NCBI GenBank assembly: GCA_005882995.1
Contig: VBCY01000367.1
Location: 1-42,542 of the forward strand
Direction: 5' to 3'
Origin: Betaproteobacteria bacterium
GTDB lineage: Bacteria; Pseudomonadota; Gammaproteobacteria; Burkholderiales; Casimicrobiaceae
Length of the DNA: 42,542 nucleotides
Shown here: positions 19,054 through 28,216 of the stretch, one piece after another
How the letters are laid out: every line of letters begins with the position of its first letter
Position numbering within the stretch: the first letter of the stretch is position 1
Program-made: the position numbers and the translations under genes
The notes under the pieces: generated by a model
What the model saw: only the letters and a program-made list of their open reading frames with translations
Told to the model about the DNA's origin: nothing
The model's database searches: none

Positions 19054-20673
19054 CTATCGCAGCGGGAAACCTTCCCATTCCGACCACGCAGAGCTGATCG
19101 GATAGCGCCAATCCTTGCCAAACCCGCGAGGCGTAATGCGAATGCCTACCGCGGCCTGGCGTCGCTTGTACTCGTTCACTTTGATCAACCGAATCACTTT
19201 CGCCACGTCTTCGGAAGGCAAGCCTCGTGCTACGATCTCCGCGGGGCTCAAATCATGCTCGACATAGGCTTCGAGGATGGCATCGAGCACGTCATAGGAA
19301 GGAAGGCTGTCCTGGTCGAGCTGGTTGGCTCGCAGCTCTGCCGATGGCGCGCGGGTGATGATCCGCTCCGGAATGACATGGCCGAGACTGTTGCGGTAGT
19401 GCGCAAGTCGATAGACCAGCGTCTTGCTGATGTCCTTGAGTACCGCGAAACCGCCCGCCATGTCACCGTAGAGTGTGGCGTAACCGACCGCCATCTCCGA
19501 TTTATTTCCGGTGGTGAGCACAATCGATCCGTACTTGTTGGAAAGCGCCATCAACAGCGTACCGCGAATGCGCGCCTGAATATTCTCTTCGGTGGCGTCT
19601 TCGGGCCGGCCACGAAACTCTTGCGCGAGCGCGTGCTTGAAACCGGCCATGACGGGATCGATCGGAATCTCGTCGTAACGCACGCCAAGCATGGCCGCCA
19701 TGGCGCGCGCATCTTCGAGGCTGATCGGTGCGTTGTACACCGATGGCAGCATCAAGGCACGGACCCGGCTTGCGCCCAGCGCATCGACCGCTATCGCCAG
19801 CGTCAACGCCGAATCGATGCCTCCTGACAATCCCAGCAGCACGCCGGGGAAGCGATTTTTCTCGACATAATCGCGCACGCCCATGGTGAGCGCGGCATAG
19901 ACGTGCGGCTCGAGTCGCCGGTCGATGTCGCCACGCACGGCCTTCGGAACCGCATCGTCGAATTCGACCAGCGCAACCGTCTCCTGCCATGCCGGTAGCT
20001 GCTGGGCCAGTGCGCCCTTGCCATCGAGAACAAATGATGCTCCGTCGAAAACCAGCTCGTCCTGGCCTCCGACCCGATTGACGTAGACCACCGGCAGCTG
20101 GCATTCCGTGGTGCGCGCTCCGACAATCTCGCGGCGAAGCGCTTGCTGCCGAGTGTGGTAAGGCGAGCCATTGGGCACAACGAGCAGCTGTGCGCCGGCG
20201 TTGCGCGCGGCGAGCGCCGGGCCCGAAAACCAGACGTCTTCGCAAATGACGATCCCCACACGGATGCCGGCGACGTCGATGACGCAGGGTTCACCGCCCG
20301 GCTGGAAATAGCGTTCCTCGTCGAATACCGTGTAGTTCGGCAATTGCTGCTTGCGATACACCGCGATGGTGTGCCCGCCACCCAGCGCCGCCACAGCGTT
20401 GTAACACTTTCCGGAAGCGACCTGAGGGAAGCCGACCAGCAGCGTCGGACCCTGCACCGCCTCCGCCAGTCGTTGGATCTCGCGCGCGCACGCGTCAAGA
20501 AAAGCGGGGCGCAGCAAGAGGTCTTCCGGCGGATAGCCGCAGAGCGACAGCTCCGGTGTGACGACGAGGTCTGCGCCTGCGCGTCGGCTCGCCGCGGTCG
20601 CATCGAGGATACGCGCCGCGTTGCCCGCGAGGTCGCCGACCACCTGATTGAGCTGAGCGATGGCGATGCGCAT
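19054..20673 (-). CDS. nadE: Glutamine-dependent NAD+ synthetase
   Basis: Makes NAD+ from deamido-NAD using glutamine-derived ammonia. It is a two-domain protein of 539 residues. The N-terminal nitrilase-type glutaminase has the triad Glu41 (TPELSLCGYPPED), Lys108 (YRKQQLPNY) and Cys144 (VICEDVWF). The C-terminal synthetase has the PP-loop SGGIDS at 283-288. The frame is open for 65 further codons upstream, but that extension is unlike the family and overlaps the divergent gene. The ATG at 20673 gives the canonical MRIAIAQLNQ. An extended -10 box ends 9 bp before this ATG, so the message may be almost leaderless. The P-II gene follows. Confidence 0.96.
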   Translation of the reverse strand: MRIAIAQLNQVVGDLAGNAARILDATAASRRAGADLVVTPELSLCGYPPEDLLLRPAFLDACAREIQRLAEAVQGPTLLVGFPQVASGKCYNAVAALGGGHTIAVYRKQQLPNYTVFDEERYFQPGGEPCVIDVAGIRVGIVICEDVWFSGPALAARNAGAQLLVVPNGSPYHTRQQALRREIVGARTTECQLPVVYVNRVGGQDELVFDGASFVLDGKGALAQQLPAWQETVALVEFDDAVPKAVRGDIDRRLEPHVYAALTMGVRDYVEKNRFPGVLLGLSGGIDSALTLAIAVDALGASRVRALMLPSVYNAPISLEDARAMAAMLGVRYDEIPIDPVMAGFKHALAQEFRGRPEDATEENIQARIRGTLLMALSNKYGSIVLTTGNKSEMAVGYATLYGDMAGGFAVLKDISKTLVYRLAHYRNSLGHVIPERIITRAPSAELRANQLDQDSLPSYDVLDAILEAYVEHDLSPAEIVARGLPSEDVAKVIRLIKVNEYKRRQAAVGIRITPRGFGKDWRYPISSAWSEWEGFPLR

Positions 20674-20681
20674 CAGTGCAA

Positions 20682-20690
20682 ATTTTATCA
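20682..20690 (-). promoter_or_regulatory. Extended -10 promoter element for nadE
   Basis: Read on the minus strand the bases are TGATAAAAT, an extended -10 (TG-N-TAAAAT). The expected transcription start, about 7 nt downstream, falls at roughly 20675, only 2-3 nt before the nadE ATG. No good -35 is seen, which is acceptable for an extended -10. Confidence 0.45.
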
Positions 20691-20730
20691 CGCGAATGCG
20701 CGGCGGAGCTTGCAGAAGCGATATCGCGAC

Positions 20731-21906
20731 ATGCACAATCAACGCGACGGTATGAGTTCGCCTTCGCTTTCCATCATCGACTCCCTTGGATCGATTCCAG
20801 CAAACGACTGGAATCAGCTTGCCAGGGCGTCTCCTCTGCTGTCGCATGCCTTCCTGCACGCGATGCACGAGACCGGTTGCGCCTCCAAGCGGACCGGATG
20901 GGCGCCGCGCTACCTGATCGCGCGGTGTTCAAACGCACTGACCGGTGCCGTCCCGCTCTATCTGAAGTCTCACTCGTACGGCGAATACGTTTTCGACTGG
21001 TCCTGGGCCGATGCCTACCGCCGCCATGGCGAGCGCTACTACCCCAAACTGGTCGCTGCCGTGCCGTTCACGCCAGCGACGGGACCGCGGCTCATCGCTC
21101 GCGATGCGCAAACACGGCGCTTGCTCCTCGAAGCGGCGCTGGCACTGCTGGCGCGCGAAAAGTTGTCGTCGCTGCACCTTCTTTTTGTAGAGCCCGCCGA
21201 AGCTGAGGAGTGTGCAACGGTAGGGATGCTCCTGCGCAACAGCATCCAATTTCACTGGGCCAACCCAGGGTACCGCGATTTCGACGACTTTCTCTCGACA
21301 CTCAATCACGCCAAGCGAGCGAAGATCCGTCAGGAGCGGCGCAAGCTCGCAGCCAGCGGCACGTCGTTCACCCGGCTTAAAGGTCGCGAGATCGACTCGG
21401 CGCAGTGGCGCTTCTTTTTCCGCTGTTATGTCAAGACGTATCGCGAACATCATTCGACGCCGTATCTGTCGCTGGAGTTTTTTGAGCGAATAGGCCGCGA
21501 GATGCCCGACAACGTCCTGCTGGTCCTCGGGATGAGATTCGGCAAGCCCGTCTGCGCCGCGCTCGACCTCTTCAACGAGCACACATTGTGGGGACGATAC
21601 TGGGGAGCCACGGAGTACATACCCGGTCTGCATTTCGAGGCCTGCTATTACCAGGCGATCGAATTTTGCATCGAGCATCGCATCGCGCTTTTCGAAGGCG
21701 GTGCACAGGGCGTTCACAAGCTCGCACGCGGCTTTCTGCCCGTAGCTACACATTCCGCACACGCGATCGCCGATGCCGACTTCGCGCGCGCCATCGCAAA
21801 TTTCGTTTCGCGCGAGCGCAACGATGTCGCGCAGACGGTCGATGAACTGGAACGGGCAAGCCCGTTCCGACGGCAGGAAGCGCATGCGAACGACATCGCA
21901 GACTAA
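20731..21906 (+). CDS. PF04339 (DUF482) acyltransferase-like protein
   Basis: A 391-residue protein of the PF04339 family, related to GNAT/FemAB folds and sometimes named peptidoglycan-biosynthesis or GNAT proteins. Typical segments are IPANDWNQL with SPLLSHAFLHAMHETG at the N-terminus, YLKSHSYGEYVFDWSWADAY, LNHAKRAKIRQERRKL, and YWGATEYIPGLHFEACYYQ towards the C-terminus. The frame extends upstream across nadE, but the family match begins just after 20752. The start is either ATG 20731 or ATG 20752, and neither has a strong ribosome site. It diverges from nadE across a 57-bp gap that must hold both promoters. The acyl donor and acceptor are unknown. Confidence 0.85.
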   Translation: MHNQRDGMSSPSLSIIDSLGSIPANDWNQLARASPLLSHAFLHAMHETGCASKRTGWAPRYLIARCSNALTGAVPLYLKSHSYGEYVFDWSWADAYRRHGERYYPKLVAAVPFTPATGPRLIARDAQTRRLLLEAALALLAREKLSSLHLLFVEPAEAEECATVGMLLRNSIQFHWANPGYRDFDDFLSTLNHAKRAKIRQERRKLAASGTSFTRLKGREIDSAQWRFFFRCYVKTYREHHSTPYLSLEFFERIGREMPDNVLLVLGMRFGKPVCAALDLFNEHTLWGRYWGATEYIPGLHFEACYYQAIEFCIEHRIALFEGGAQGVHKLARGFLPVATHSAHAIADADFARAIANFVSRERNDVAQTVDELERASPFRRQEAHANDIAD

Positions 21907-21987
21907 GGCCGCGTCTCGCGATGGATGCCCTCTGGCCGCGTAGTCAGTGGGCCGACGCGCACCAGACCTTCTTCAACGACGGTTCAA

Positions 21988-22001
21988 GGAGCCCGTGCTC
22001 C
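21988..22001 (-). terminator. Short hairpin after rluB
   Basis: GGAGC and GCTCC arms with a 4-nt loop lie 3 bp beyond the rluB stop on the minus strand, followed by TTGAA. The stem is only 5 bp and the T-run is poor. It sits in the 98-bp gap between convergent genes, so a weak terminator is possible. Confidence 0.25.
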
Positions 22002-22004
22002 GTT

Positions 22005-23102
22005 TCACACCGGGTAACCCGCGCCTGGGCCATTGGGTCCGCCGCGTCCGCCATGTCCGCGCCGTCCCCGACGTCCGCGTTGGTTGGGACGCCCGCCGGG
22101 ACTTGCGAAGCGCGGCTCGCGTCCGGGATCCGGCGGCGCCCGGTTGCCGTCGACTTCGTCGACGGGCGCCTCAGTGGGCAACTCAGACCCTGGCTGATAA
22201 TCGCCGCGGTTGCCATCGATTTCGCCAAGGTTCGCATCACGTCCGGCGTGGCGCGGCTCACGTGAGCCGCCTTCGCTGGGCCGATTGCCGCGGGCCGCAA
22301 GCGATTGCATGCCAGCCATCTTGAGCAACGAGTCCAGCCCTTCGCGTTCGAGCTCCTGCGTCTGCCCGCGCTTCAACTCCGATGGCATTGCGACCACTCC
22401 GTAACGCGTTCGGATGAGGCGACTCACCATCACGCCGAGCGCTTCGAACAGCCGGCGCACTTCGCGGTTGCGTCCTTCGGGAAGCGTGAGCTTGTACCAA
22501 TGATTGGTGCCTTCGCCGCCGCCGTCTGCGAGCGACGAGACCTTCGCGGGGCCGTCGGGGAGCGGCACGCCTTCGAGCAGAGCGCGCTCCTGCTCCTCGG
22601 TGAGCGTGCCGACGATCCGCACCGCGTACTCGCGCTCGACGCAGTAGCGTGGATGCATCAGACGATTGGCCAACTCGCCGGAAGTCGTGAAGAGCAGCAA
22701 GCCTTCGCTGTTGAAGTCGAGCCGCCCGACAGAGACCCAACGGGCATGACCCAGCTTCGGAAGCTTGTCGAAAACCGTTGGTCTGCCTTCGGGGTCGCTT
22801 CGGCTGACGATCTCTCCGGCCGGCTTGTGATAAAGCAGGACGCGCACCCGCGGAGCAGCAAAGCGCAGCCTTACGAGCTCGCCGTTGATACGCACCTGAT
22901 CGTTGGGACCGACTTTTTGGCCCACTTCGGCGGGCTGACGGTTCACGGTGATCCGTCCGGCGATGATCATCTCTTCCAAGCCGCGCAGCGAACCATAACC
23001 GCACTGCGCCAGCACCTTGTGCAGGCGTTGCGGTTCGGTAAAGACGGGCTCAGTGAAGCGTCGGTGGGGGTTCTGTCGGCCGCGCTCGTCCGTCCGGCGC
23101 AT
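22005..23102 (-). CDS. rluB: 23S rRNA pseudouridine synthase, RluB family
   Basis: Converts a specific uridine of 23S rRNA (U2605 in E. coli) to pseudouridine. The 365-residue protein has an N-terminal S4 RNA-binding domain (about 24-80: [22 protein letters not shown]). The RsuA/RluB catalytic domain has Asp129 in [15 protein letters not shown] and the downstream [15 protein letters not shown]. The last roughly 90 residues are low-complexity and Gly/Arg/Pro-rich, probably disordered and RNA-binding. The frame is open upstream to 23342, but the ATG at 23102 is the first that precedes family sequence; it overlaps the end of scpB by 53 bp. The linkage scpA-scpB-rluB is common in proteobacteria. 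Confidence 0.93.
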   Translation of the reverse strand: MRRTDERGRQNPHRRFTEPVFTEPQRLHKVLAQCGYGSLRGLEEMIIAGRITVNRQPAEVGQKVGPNDQVRINGELVRLRFAAPRVRVLLYHKPAGEIVSRSDPEGRPTVFDKLPKLGHARWVSVGRLDFNSEGLLLFTTSGELANRLMHPRYCVEREYAVRIVGTLTEEQERALLEGVPLPDGPAKVSSLADGGGEGTNHWYKLTLPEGRNREVRRLFEALGVMVSRLIRTRYGVVAMPSELKRGQTQELEREGLDSLLKMAGMQSLAARGNRPSEGGSREPRHAGRDANLGEIDGNRGDYQPGSELPTEAPVDEVDGNRAPPDPGREPRFASPGGRPNQRGRRGRRGHGGRGGPNGPGAGYPV

Positions 23103-23754
23103 CGGGTGCGCCGAGGTCGACGGGTGCGCCTGCCGGTGTGTCGAGGATCGGGCTCGCGAGCGCGAGTTCGGCCTCGGCGGCCTTTGCTGGGGCATCGGGG
23201 GGCTCCAAGAGGTGGGAAGTATCAAGCTCCGCCAGTGGCGGCAATTCGGCCAGCGAGATGAGGCCGAGGTCATCAAGAAACTGCTTGGTGGTTGCGAACA
23301 ACGCCGGGCGCCCTGGCGTCTCGCGATGGCCAATGATTTCAATCCATTGACGGTCTTCGAGCGTTTTTATGATGTTGCTCGACACCGCCACGCCGCGGAT
23401 CGCTTCGATGTCGCCGCGCGTGACCGGTTGGCGATAGGCGACGATCGCAAGCGTCTCCATCACCGCGCGCGAATAGCGAGGGGGTTTTTCCGGCGAGAGC
23501 CGATCGAGGAAAGGCTGGATCTCCGGTCGAGCCTGAAAACGCCAGCCGCTCGCCACCTGCGCCAGTTCTACGCTGCGTCCGCCCCAAGCCGCCCGCAGCT
23601 CATCGAGGAGCTTGCGGATCATCTCCGTCTCGAGCGGCGGATCGAACAGCTTCGAGAGCTGCGCGAGCGACAGCGGCTCGCCTGCAGTGAGCAATGCGGC
23701 TTCGAGCACACGGGTAATCCGGCTCAACTCTTCCATGCTGCGATTCTCAGACAT
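23050..23754 (-). CDS. scpB: Segregation and condensation protein B
   Basis: ScpB is the winged-helix kite subunit of the Smc-ScpAB condensin used in chromosome organisation. It is 234 residues from the ATG at 23754, which overlaps the scpA stop by 8 bp. Two winged-helix units are visible: the first around [26 protein letters not shown], and the second with [23 protein letters not shown] and the typical GRPALFATT segment. The C-terminal 60 residues are Ala/Pro-rich and probably disordered. An ATG at 23736 is an alternative start. No smc gene is in the window. Confidence 0.94.
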   Translation of the reverse strand: MSENRSMEELSRITRVLEAALLTAGEPLSLAQLSKLFDPPLETEMIRKLLDELRAAWGGRSVELAQVASGWRFQARPEIQPFLDRLSPEKPPRYSRAVMETLAIVAYRQPVTRGDIEAIRGVAVSSNIIKTLEDRQWIEIIGHRETPGRPALFATTKQFLDDLGLISLAELPPLAELDTSHLLEPPDAPAKAAEAELALASPILDTPAGAPVDLGAPDAPDGRARPTEPPPTLH

Positions 23755-24598
23755 TTGCTTCCAGCGCGAACGCCGGATCGCCTCTGCGTTGGACGTATAT
23801 CGGCGCGTAAGGCTCCGCCTGCGCGATGTCCAGCAACCGTTCGCGCGCGAGCTCAAGTATGGCGAGGAACGTCACCACCAGGCGCGGGACGTCCACGCGA
23901 GCCTCGAACAGGGTCGTGAATTCGAAAAACCGCCCTGGCTCGAGCAGCTTGAGCAGCCGGATCATCTGGCTTCGGACCGAAAGCTGCTCCCGCGTAACGA
24001 GATGATGGCGGTTCGCGCGCGCTCTTGCAACCAGGCCGGCCCACGCCGTCCTCAGATCATCGGGACGCACCTCCGGAAGACGGGCCGAGGCGACGCGATC
24101 GAACCATACCCGAACCAGCGCATAGTCCCGTTCCGCCAGAGGCAGCTCGTCGAGCTTGCTGGCGGCCGCTTTCATCCGCTCGTAGTCGAGCAAGCGTCGC
24201 ACCAGCTCTGCCCGCGGATCTTCGATTTCCTCGCCGGGAAGCGCCGGCGGCCTGGGCAGAAGCAACCGTGATTTGATCTCGATCAACACTGCCGCCATGA
24301 GCAGGTACTCGGCCGCCAGCTCGAGCTGGGTGCGTCGCATCATCTCCACGTAACCCAGGTATTGCCGAGTGAGCTCGGCCATCGGAACGTCGAGGACATT
24401 GATATTCTGCTTGCGGATCAGATAGAGCAGCAGATCGAGCGGTCCTTCAAAGCTCTCCAGGAAGACTTCCAGCGCCTCGGGCGGAATGTAGAGATCAGTC
24501 GGCAGCTCGAGCAGCGGCTCGCCATAGACCTTGGCGACCGGCGCCCCTGCCGCTTCGACCAGATCGATGACACGCTCGTCTGCGTCGCCGGGGCTCAC
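23747..24598 (-). CDS. scpA: Segregation and condensation protein A
   Basis: ScpA is the kleisin that links Smc heads with ScpB. It is 283 residues from a GTG at 24598 whose GTGA overlaps the trpS stop, a classic coupled junction. The N-terminal kleisin segment is [23 protein letters not shown], followed by [14 protein letters not shown] and [18 protein letters not shown]. The C-terminal winged helix includes [19 protein letters not shown]. Upstream in-frame sequence to 24670 lies wholly within trpS and shows no family similarity, so it is left out. The segment before the kleisin motif (about 50 residues) is a normal betaproteobacterial extension. Confidence 0.94.
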   Translation of the reverse strand: MSPGDADERVIDLVEAAGAPVAKVYGEPLLELPTDLYIPPEALEVFLESFEGPLDLLLYLIRKQNINVLDVPMAELTRQYLGYVEMMRRTQLELAAEYLLMAAVLIEIKSRLLLPRPPALPGEEIEDPRAELVRRLLDYERMKAAASKLDELPLAERDYALVRVWFDRVASARLPEVRPDDLRTAWAGLVARARANRHHLVTREQLSVRSQMIRLLKLLEPGRFFEFTTLFEARVDVPRLVVTFLAILELARERLLDIAQAEPYAPIYVQRRGDPAFALEANV

Positions 24599-25797
24599 GA
24601 GTAGGCGAGCCCCATCGCTTCGCGCACATCGCGCATGGTCTCCTCGGCGAGCTTGCGTGCGCGCTCGCATCCGTCGGCGACAATCGCGCGCACCAGCGAA
24701 GGATCATCCAGATATTTTTGCGCCCGCTCGTGGATCGGCTGCTGTTCTGCAATGACCGCATCGATCAACGGCTGCTTGCACTCGAGGCATCCGATCCCTG
24801 CAGTCGTACATCCTCTTTGCACCCAAGCCTGACGCACCTGATCGGAATAGATCTGATGCAGCGGCCAGACCGGACACTTTTCCGGCGTGCCGGGATCGGA
24901 ACGGTGGACGCGCGCCGGATCGGTTTGCATGGTGCGGATCTTCTGGGTGACCGACGCCGCATCCTCGCGCAGATAAATCGCGTTGCCGTAGGATTTTGAC
25001 ATCTTCTGCCCATCGATCCCTGGCACCTTGGGCGTGTCCGTCAGCAGCGGCTGAGGTTCCGGCAGAATCATCCGCCGCGAGCCTTCGAGATAGCCGAAGA
25101 GTCGCTCGCGATCGCCTAAAGCCAGGTTCTGAGCTTCGTCGAGCATGTCACGGGCGGCCTGCAACGCCGCCTCGTCTCCCTGCTCCTGGAATGCGGTGCG
25201 CAGCGCTTCGTATCGCTTGGCCCGTCTCGATCCCAGCTTCTTGATGGCCGCCTTGGCCTTGTCCTCGAAGCCGGGCTCGCGGCCATAGATATAGTTGAAT
25301 CGGCGGGCGAGCTCGCGCACCAGCTCCAGATGCGAGACCTGATCCTCGCCCACGGGAACCATGTTAGCGCGGTAGATCAGAATGTCTGCTGCCTGCATCA
25401 CGGGATAGCCGAGAAAACCGTAGTTGGCGAGATCGCGATCCGAGAGTTTTTCCTGCTGGTCTTTATACGTCGGCACGCGCTCGAGCCATCCCACCGGGGC
25501 GATCATGCCCAGCAGCAGCGTGAGCTCCGCGTGCTCGAGGATTCGCGACTGGATGAAAATCGTCGAGCGCGCCGGATTGATTCCGACGGCGAGCCAGTCG
25601 ATGAACATTTCCCAAACGCTTTCCTCGATGCGTTCCGGCGTTTCGTAATGCGTGGTCAGCGCATGCCAATCGGCTGCGAAATACAGGCATTCGTACTCCT
25701 CCTGCAGGCGTAGCCAATTCTTCAGGGCACCGTGATAGTGCCCGATGTGCATCCGGCCGGTCGGCCGCATGCCGGACAACACGCGGTCAGCGAACAT
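24595..25797 (-). CDS. trpS: Tryptophanyl-tRNA synthetase
   Basis: Class I synthetase that charges tRNA-Trp. It is 400 residues from the ATG at 25797. The HIGH motif is at 17-20 (MHIGHYHG) and KMSKS at 265-269. It is longer than E. coli TrpS (334) because of an inserted charged, helical region of roughly 65 residues (about 179-242: KAAIKKLGSRRAKRYEALR and following), which sits between the two catalytic motifs. I recall similarly long TrpS in betaproteobacteria. A GTG one codon upstream is also possible. The gene starts 23 bp after the M50 protease stop and is coupled to scpA by a 4-bp overlap. Confidence 0.96.
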   Translation of the reverse strand: MFADRVLSGMRPTGRMHIGHYHGALKNWLRLQEEYECLYFAADWHALTTHYETPERIEESVWEMFIDWLAVGINPARSTIFIQSRILEHAELTLLLGMIAPVGWLERVPTYKDQQEKLSDRDLANYGFLGYPVMQAADILIYRANMVPVGEDQVSHLELVRELARRFNYIYGREPGFEDKAKAAIKKLGSRRAKRYEALRTAFQEQGDEAALQAARDMLDEAQNLALGDRERLFGYLEGSRRMILPEPQPLLTDTPKVPGIDGQKMSKSYGNAIYLREDAASVTQKIRTMQTDPARVHRSDPGTPEKCPVWPLHQIYSDQVRQAWVQRGCTTAGIGCLECKQPLIDAVIAEQQPIHERAQKYLDDPSLVRAIVADGCERARKLAEETMRDVREAMGLAYS

Positions 25798-25820
25798 CAC
25801 TCAAGGCTCAACGAAGATCT

Positions 25821-26477
25821 TCAGAGCCCGACAAACAAGCCGATGAGATATTCGCCGGCGCGCAGCAGCGGCAGCATCAGCTCTCCCAGAATGCCGGTCG
25901 CGAGCAGAAGAATCACGATCATGAAACCGTAGGGCTCCATTCGCGCGTAGGTCGCAGCCGCCGCGCGCGGCAGTAGGCTGACGGCAAGGCGCCCACCGTC
26001 GAGCGGCAGAATGGGCAACAGATTGAGTGCCATCAGCATCAAGTTCACCTGCACGCCGGCGCGCGCCATTTCGTATACCCCATCACTGCCCAGAGAACCG
26101 CCCGAAATCGCGCCGCGCAAAAGGAACGCCCACCCCAGAGCCATGATGAAATTGGCTAGCGGCCCCGCTCCCGCGACCCAGAACATGTCCCGCTTGGGGT
26201 TCCGCAGGTTGCCGAAGTTGACCGGTACCGGCTTTGCCCATCCGAAGATGAACAAAGGCCCTCCGGTGAGCTTCGCCATCGCGATCAGAAACCCCGGCAC
26301 AGCGATCGTTCCAATGGGATCGATGTGTTTGAGCGGATTCAGCGTGACCCGGCCCAGCATCCAGGCGGTCTGATCGCCGAATTGCCGGGCGACGTAACCG
26401 TGAGCGGCCTCGTGCAACGTGATCGCGAAGACCACCGGCACCGCCCACAGCACGATGGTCGCGAGTGAAACATCCAT
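25821..26477 (-). CDS. Site-2 protease family (M50) membrane metalloprotease
   Basis: A polytopic 218-residue rhomboid-sized M50 protease. The zinc motif HEAAH (His22, Glu23, His26) lies in the first membrane segment, and the second zinc-ligand motif is NLLPILPLDGGRL with its Asp in the third quarter. There are about five hydrophobic segments. Such compact site-2 proteases have no PDZ domain. They cleave within membranes, but most bacterial members of this short class have no known substrate. A good AGGAG ribosome site lies 5 nt before the ATG at 26477. Its place between a YciO/Sua5 gene and trpS is conserved in many proteobacteria as I recall, so the role may be housekeeping. Confidence 0.92.
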   Translation of the reverse strand: MDVSLATIVLWAVPVVFAITLHEAAHGYVARQFGDQTAWMLGRVTLNPLKHIDPIGTIAVPGFLIAMAKLTGGPLFIFGWAKPVPVNFGNLRNPKRDMFWVAGAGPLANFIMALGWAFLLRGAISGGSLGSDGVYEMARAGVQVNLMLMALNLLPILPLDGGRLAVSLLPRAAAATYARMEPYGFMIVILLLATGILGELMLPLLRAGEYLIGLFVGL

Positions 26478-26532
26478 TGATCTCCTATTCTACCAGCTTG
26501 GCACCCGTGGCCGCTTCCATTGGCTCCTAGCC

Positions 26533-27168
26533 TCACGCAGAGACTGCGAGGCCGAGACGCGCCGGGTCGCCACGTCCCACGCGGATCAGCGCTGGCGGCG
26601 ATACTGCCAGATCGACCACGGTCGTTGGCTGGAGATGACAAGGGCCGCTATCGATAATCAATTCGACTGCGTGCTCGTAGCGCGCTCGAATTTCCTGAGG
26701 ATCGTTCAGCGGCTCGGTCGCTCCCGCGGGAATGAGGGTCGAAGACAATAAAGGCTCGTCGAGGTCAGCGAGCAGCGCGCGCACCACCGCATGCTCGGGA
26801 ACGCGCACGCCAATCGTGCGACGGCGGGGATGCTTTAGACGTCTGGGCACCTCGCGCGCTGCCGGTAGCAGGAACGTGTAGCTGCCGGGGATGCCTTCCT
26901 TGACGATCCGAAACTGCCAGTTGTCGAGTGAAGCGTAACGGCCGATTTCCGCGAGGTCGCGGCAAACGAGCGTCAGGTGATGCTTGTCATCGACGCCGCG
27001 CAACTGGCGGATGCGCTGCGCAGCCGCGACATCTCCCAGTGGACAGCCGAAAGCGTAGCTCGAGTCGGTCGGATAGGCGATCACGCCACCGCTGCGCACG
27101 ATGGCGGCAGCCTGGCGGATGAGCCGGGACTGAGGATTGACCGGATGAATCGCGAAGAATTGGGCCAT
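26533..27168 (-). CDS. YciO/YrdC/Sua5 family protein (L-threonylcarbamoyladenylate synthase-like)
   Basis: A 211-residue YrdC-fold protein. The N-terminal signature RQAAAIVRSGGVIAYPTDSSYAFGCPL is followed by RIRQLRGVDDKHHLTLVCRDL, PGSYTFLLPA and RTIGVRVPEHAV, and ends with STTVVDL-type sequence (PTTVVDLAVSPPALIRVGRG). True TsaC/Sua5 enzymes make threonylcarbamoyl-AMP for tRNA t6A. The short YciO branch, to which the overall layout and the trpS/M50 context point, has weaker or different activity. The frame is open upstream to 27618, but that region is antisense to the cysB-like gene. The ATG at 27168 fits the family and gives an 81-bp divergent promoter region. Confidence 0.9.
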   Translation of the reverse strand: MAQFFAIHPVNPQSRLIRQAAAIVRSGGVIAYPTDSSYAFGCPLGDVAAAQRIRQLRGVDDKHHLTLVCRDLAEIGRYASLDNWQFRIVKEGIPGSYTFLLPAAREVPRRLKHPRRRTIGVRVPEHAVVRALLADLDEPLLSSTLIPAGATEPLNDPQEIRARYEHAVELIIDSGPCHLQPTTVVDLAVSPPALIRVGRGDPARLGLAVSA

Positions 27169-27206
27169 GTGCCGTTCGAGCGGGAAGTCAAACTGGGGTC
27201 TCGCTA

Positions 27207-27212
27207 TATAAT
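27207..27212 (+). promoter_or_regulatory. Perfect -10 box (TATAAT) upstream of the cysB-like gene
   Basis: TATAAT lies 37 bp before the GTG start of the LysR-type gene, so a start site near 27219 would give a leader of about 31 nt. No clear -35 is present, which would fit an activator- or repressor-controlled promoter. The A/T-rich stretch after it (27221-27241) is a candidate binding site for the regulator itself. Confidence 0.5.
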
Positions 27213-27249
27213 CGAGCCGTATTTTAACGGATTGGTTATAAGGTCCTTC

Positions 27250-28191
27250 GTGAACCTGCAACAATTGCGCTATCTGTGCGCCGTCGTCGACCATGGGCTG
27301 AATGTATCCGTCGCGGCCGAAGCGCTTTTCACCTCGCAGCCCGGCATCAGCAAGCAGATTCGGCAATTGGAAGATGAATTGGGGGTGCCTATCTTCATCC
27401 GCCAGGGCAAACGCCTGGCAGCGCTGACGGCGGGGGGAGAAGTAGTGGTGGCGACCGCGCGGCGGGCCTTGCAGGAGCTCAACAATCTCAAACGTGTCGG
27501 CGCCGAATTCAAGGCCGAAGATACCGGGACCCTGGCGATCGCCACCACTCACACTCAGGCCCGCTACGTTCTGCCGCCGGTGCTCAAGCGCTTTGCAGAG
27601 CGCTATCCCAAGGTCCATTTGCTTTTACATCAGGGCAATCCCGTTCAGGTCGCGCAGCAGACCGCTCGCGCGGAAGTCGACGTCGGCATTGCCACCGAAG
27701 CGTTGGCGGACCTCACCGAGCTCGCGACCCTGCCCTGCTATACGTGGAACCGTTGCGTCCTCGTGCCGAAGGGCCATCCACTCAACAAAACGAATCCCTT
27801 GACTCTGGAAGCGCTTGCCCAATACCCGATTGTCACCTACGACTTCAGTTTCACGGGGCGTTCGCAAATCAACGCGGCCTTCGCCGCCAAGGGACTTTCG
27901 CCGAATGTCGTGCTCACGGCCCTCGATTCCGACGTCATCAAGACCTATGTCGCGCTCGGCTTCGGCGTGGGTATCGTGGCGCAGATGGCCTATGACCCCG
28001 TGCGTGATGCTCAATTCGAGAAAATCGAAGCAAGCCATCTGTTCGCGGCCAGCACCACACGGCTCGCATTGCGGCGCGGCGTCTACTTGCGCGGGTACGT
28101 CTACGATTTCATCACGCTGTTCGCGCCTCAATTCGATCGCTCCGCCATCGAGGCTGCGCTCCGCGGCGAAGGCGAGCAGTATGAGCTTTGA
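27250..28191 (+). CDS. cysB: LysR-type regulator, CysB family
   Basis: A 313-residue LysR-type transcription factor whose layout matches CysB/Cbl (E. coli CysB 324). The N-terminal helix-turn-helix is SVAAEALFTSQPGISKQIRQLE. The effector domain carries CysB-typical segments: ATTHTQARYVLPPVLKRFAERYP, HQGNPVQVAQ, YDFSFTGRSQI and DSDVIKTYVALGFGVGIVA. CysB activates sulfate assimilation genes and senses N-acetylserine. The start is the GTG at 27250 because family sequence begins with NLQQLRYL. It diverges from the YciO gene and is followed 25 bp later by a Bcr/CflA exporter. No cys biosynthetic gene is in the window, so CysB versus a Cbl-like paralogue is not settled by context. Confidence 0.92.
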   Translation: MNLQQLRYLCAVVDHGLNVSVAAEALFTSQPGISKQIRQLEDELGVPIFIRQGKRLAALTAGGEVVVATARRALQELNNLKRVGAEFKAEDTGTLAIATTHTQARYVLPPVLKRFAERYPKVHLLLHQGNPVQVAQQTARAEVDVGIATEALADLTELATLPCYTWNRCVLVPKGHPLNKTNPLTLEALAQYPIVTYDFSFTGRSQINAAFAAKGLSPNVVLTALDSDVIKTYVALGFGVGIVAQMAYDPVRDAQFEKIEASHLFAASTTRLALRRGVYLRGYVYDFITLFAPQFDRSAIEAALRGEGEQYEL

Positions 28192-28216
28192 ACGCGCTTG
28201 CCTCGCGTGGCGATAG

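Noticed and set aside
20674-20868. 65-residue N-terminal extension of NadE
   Set aside because: It is unlike NAD synthetases and overlaps the divergent PF04339 gene; the ATG at 20673 gives the family N-terminus.
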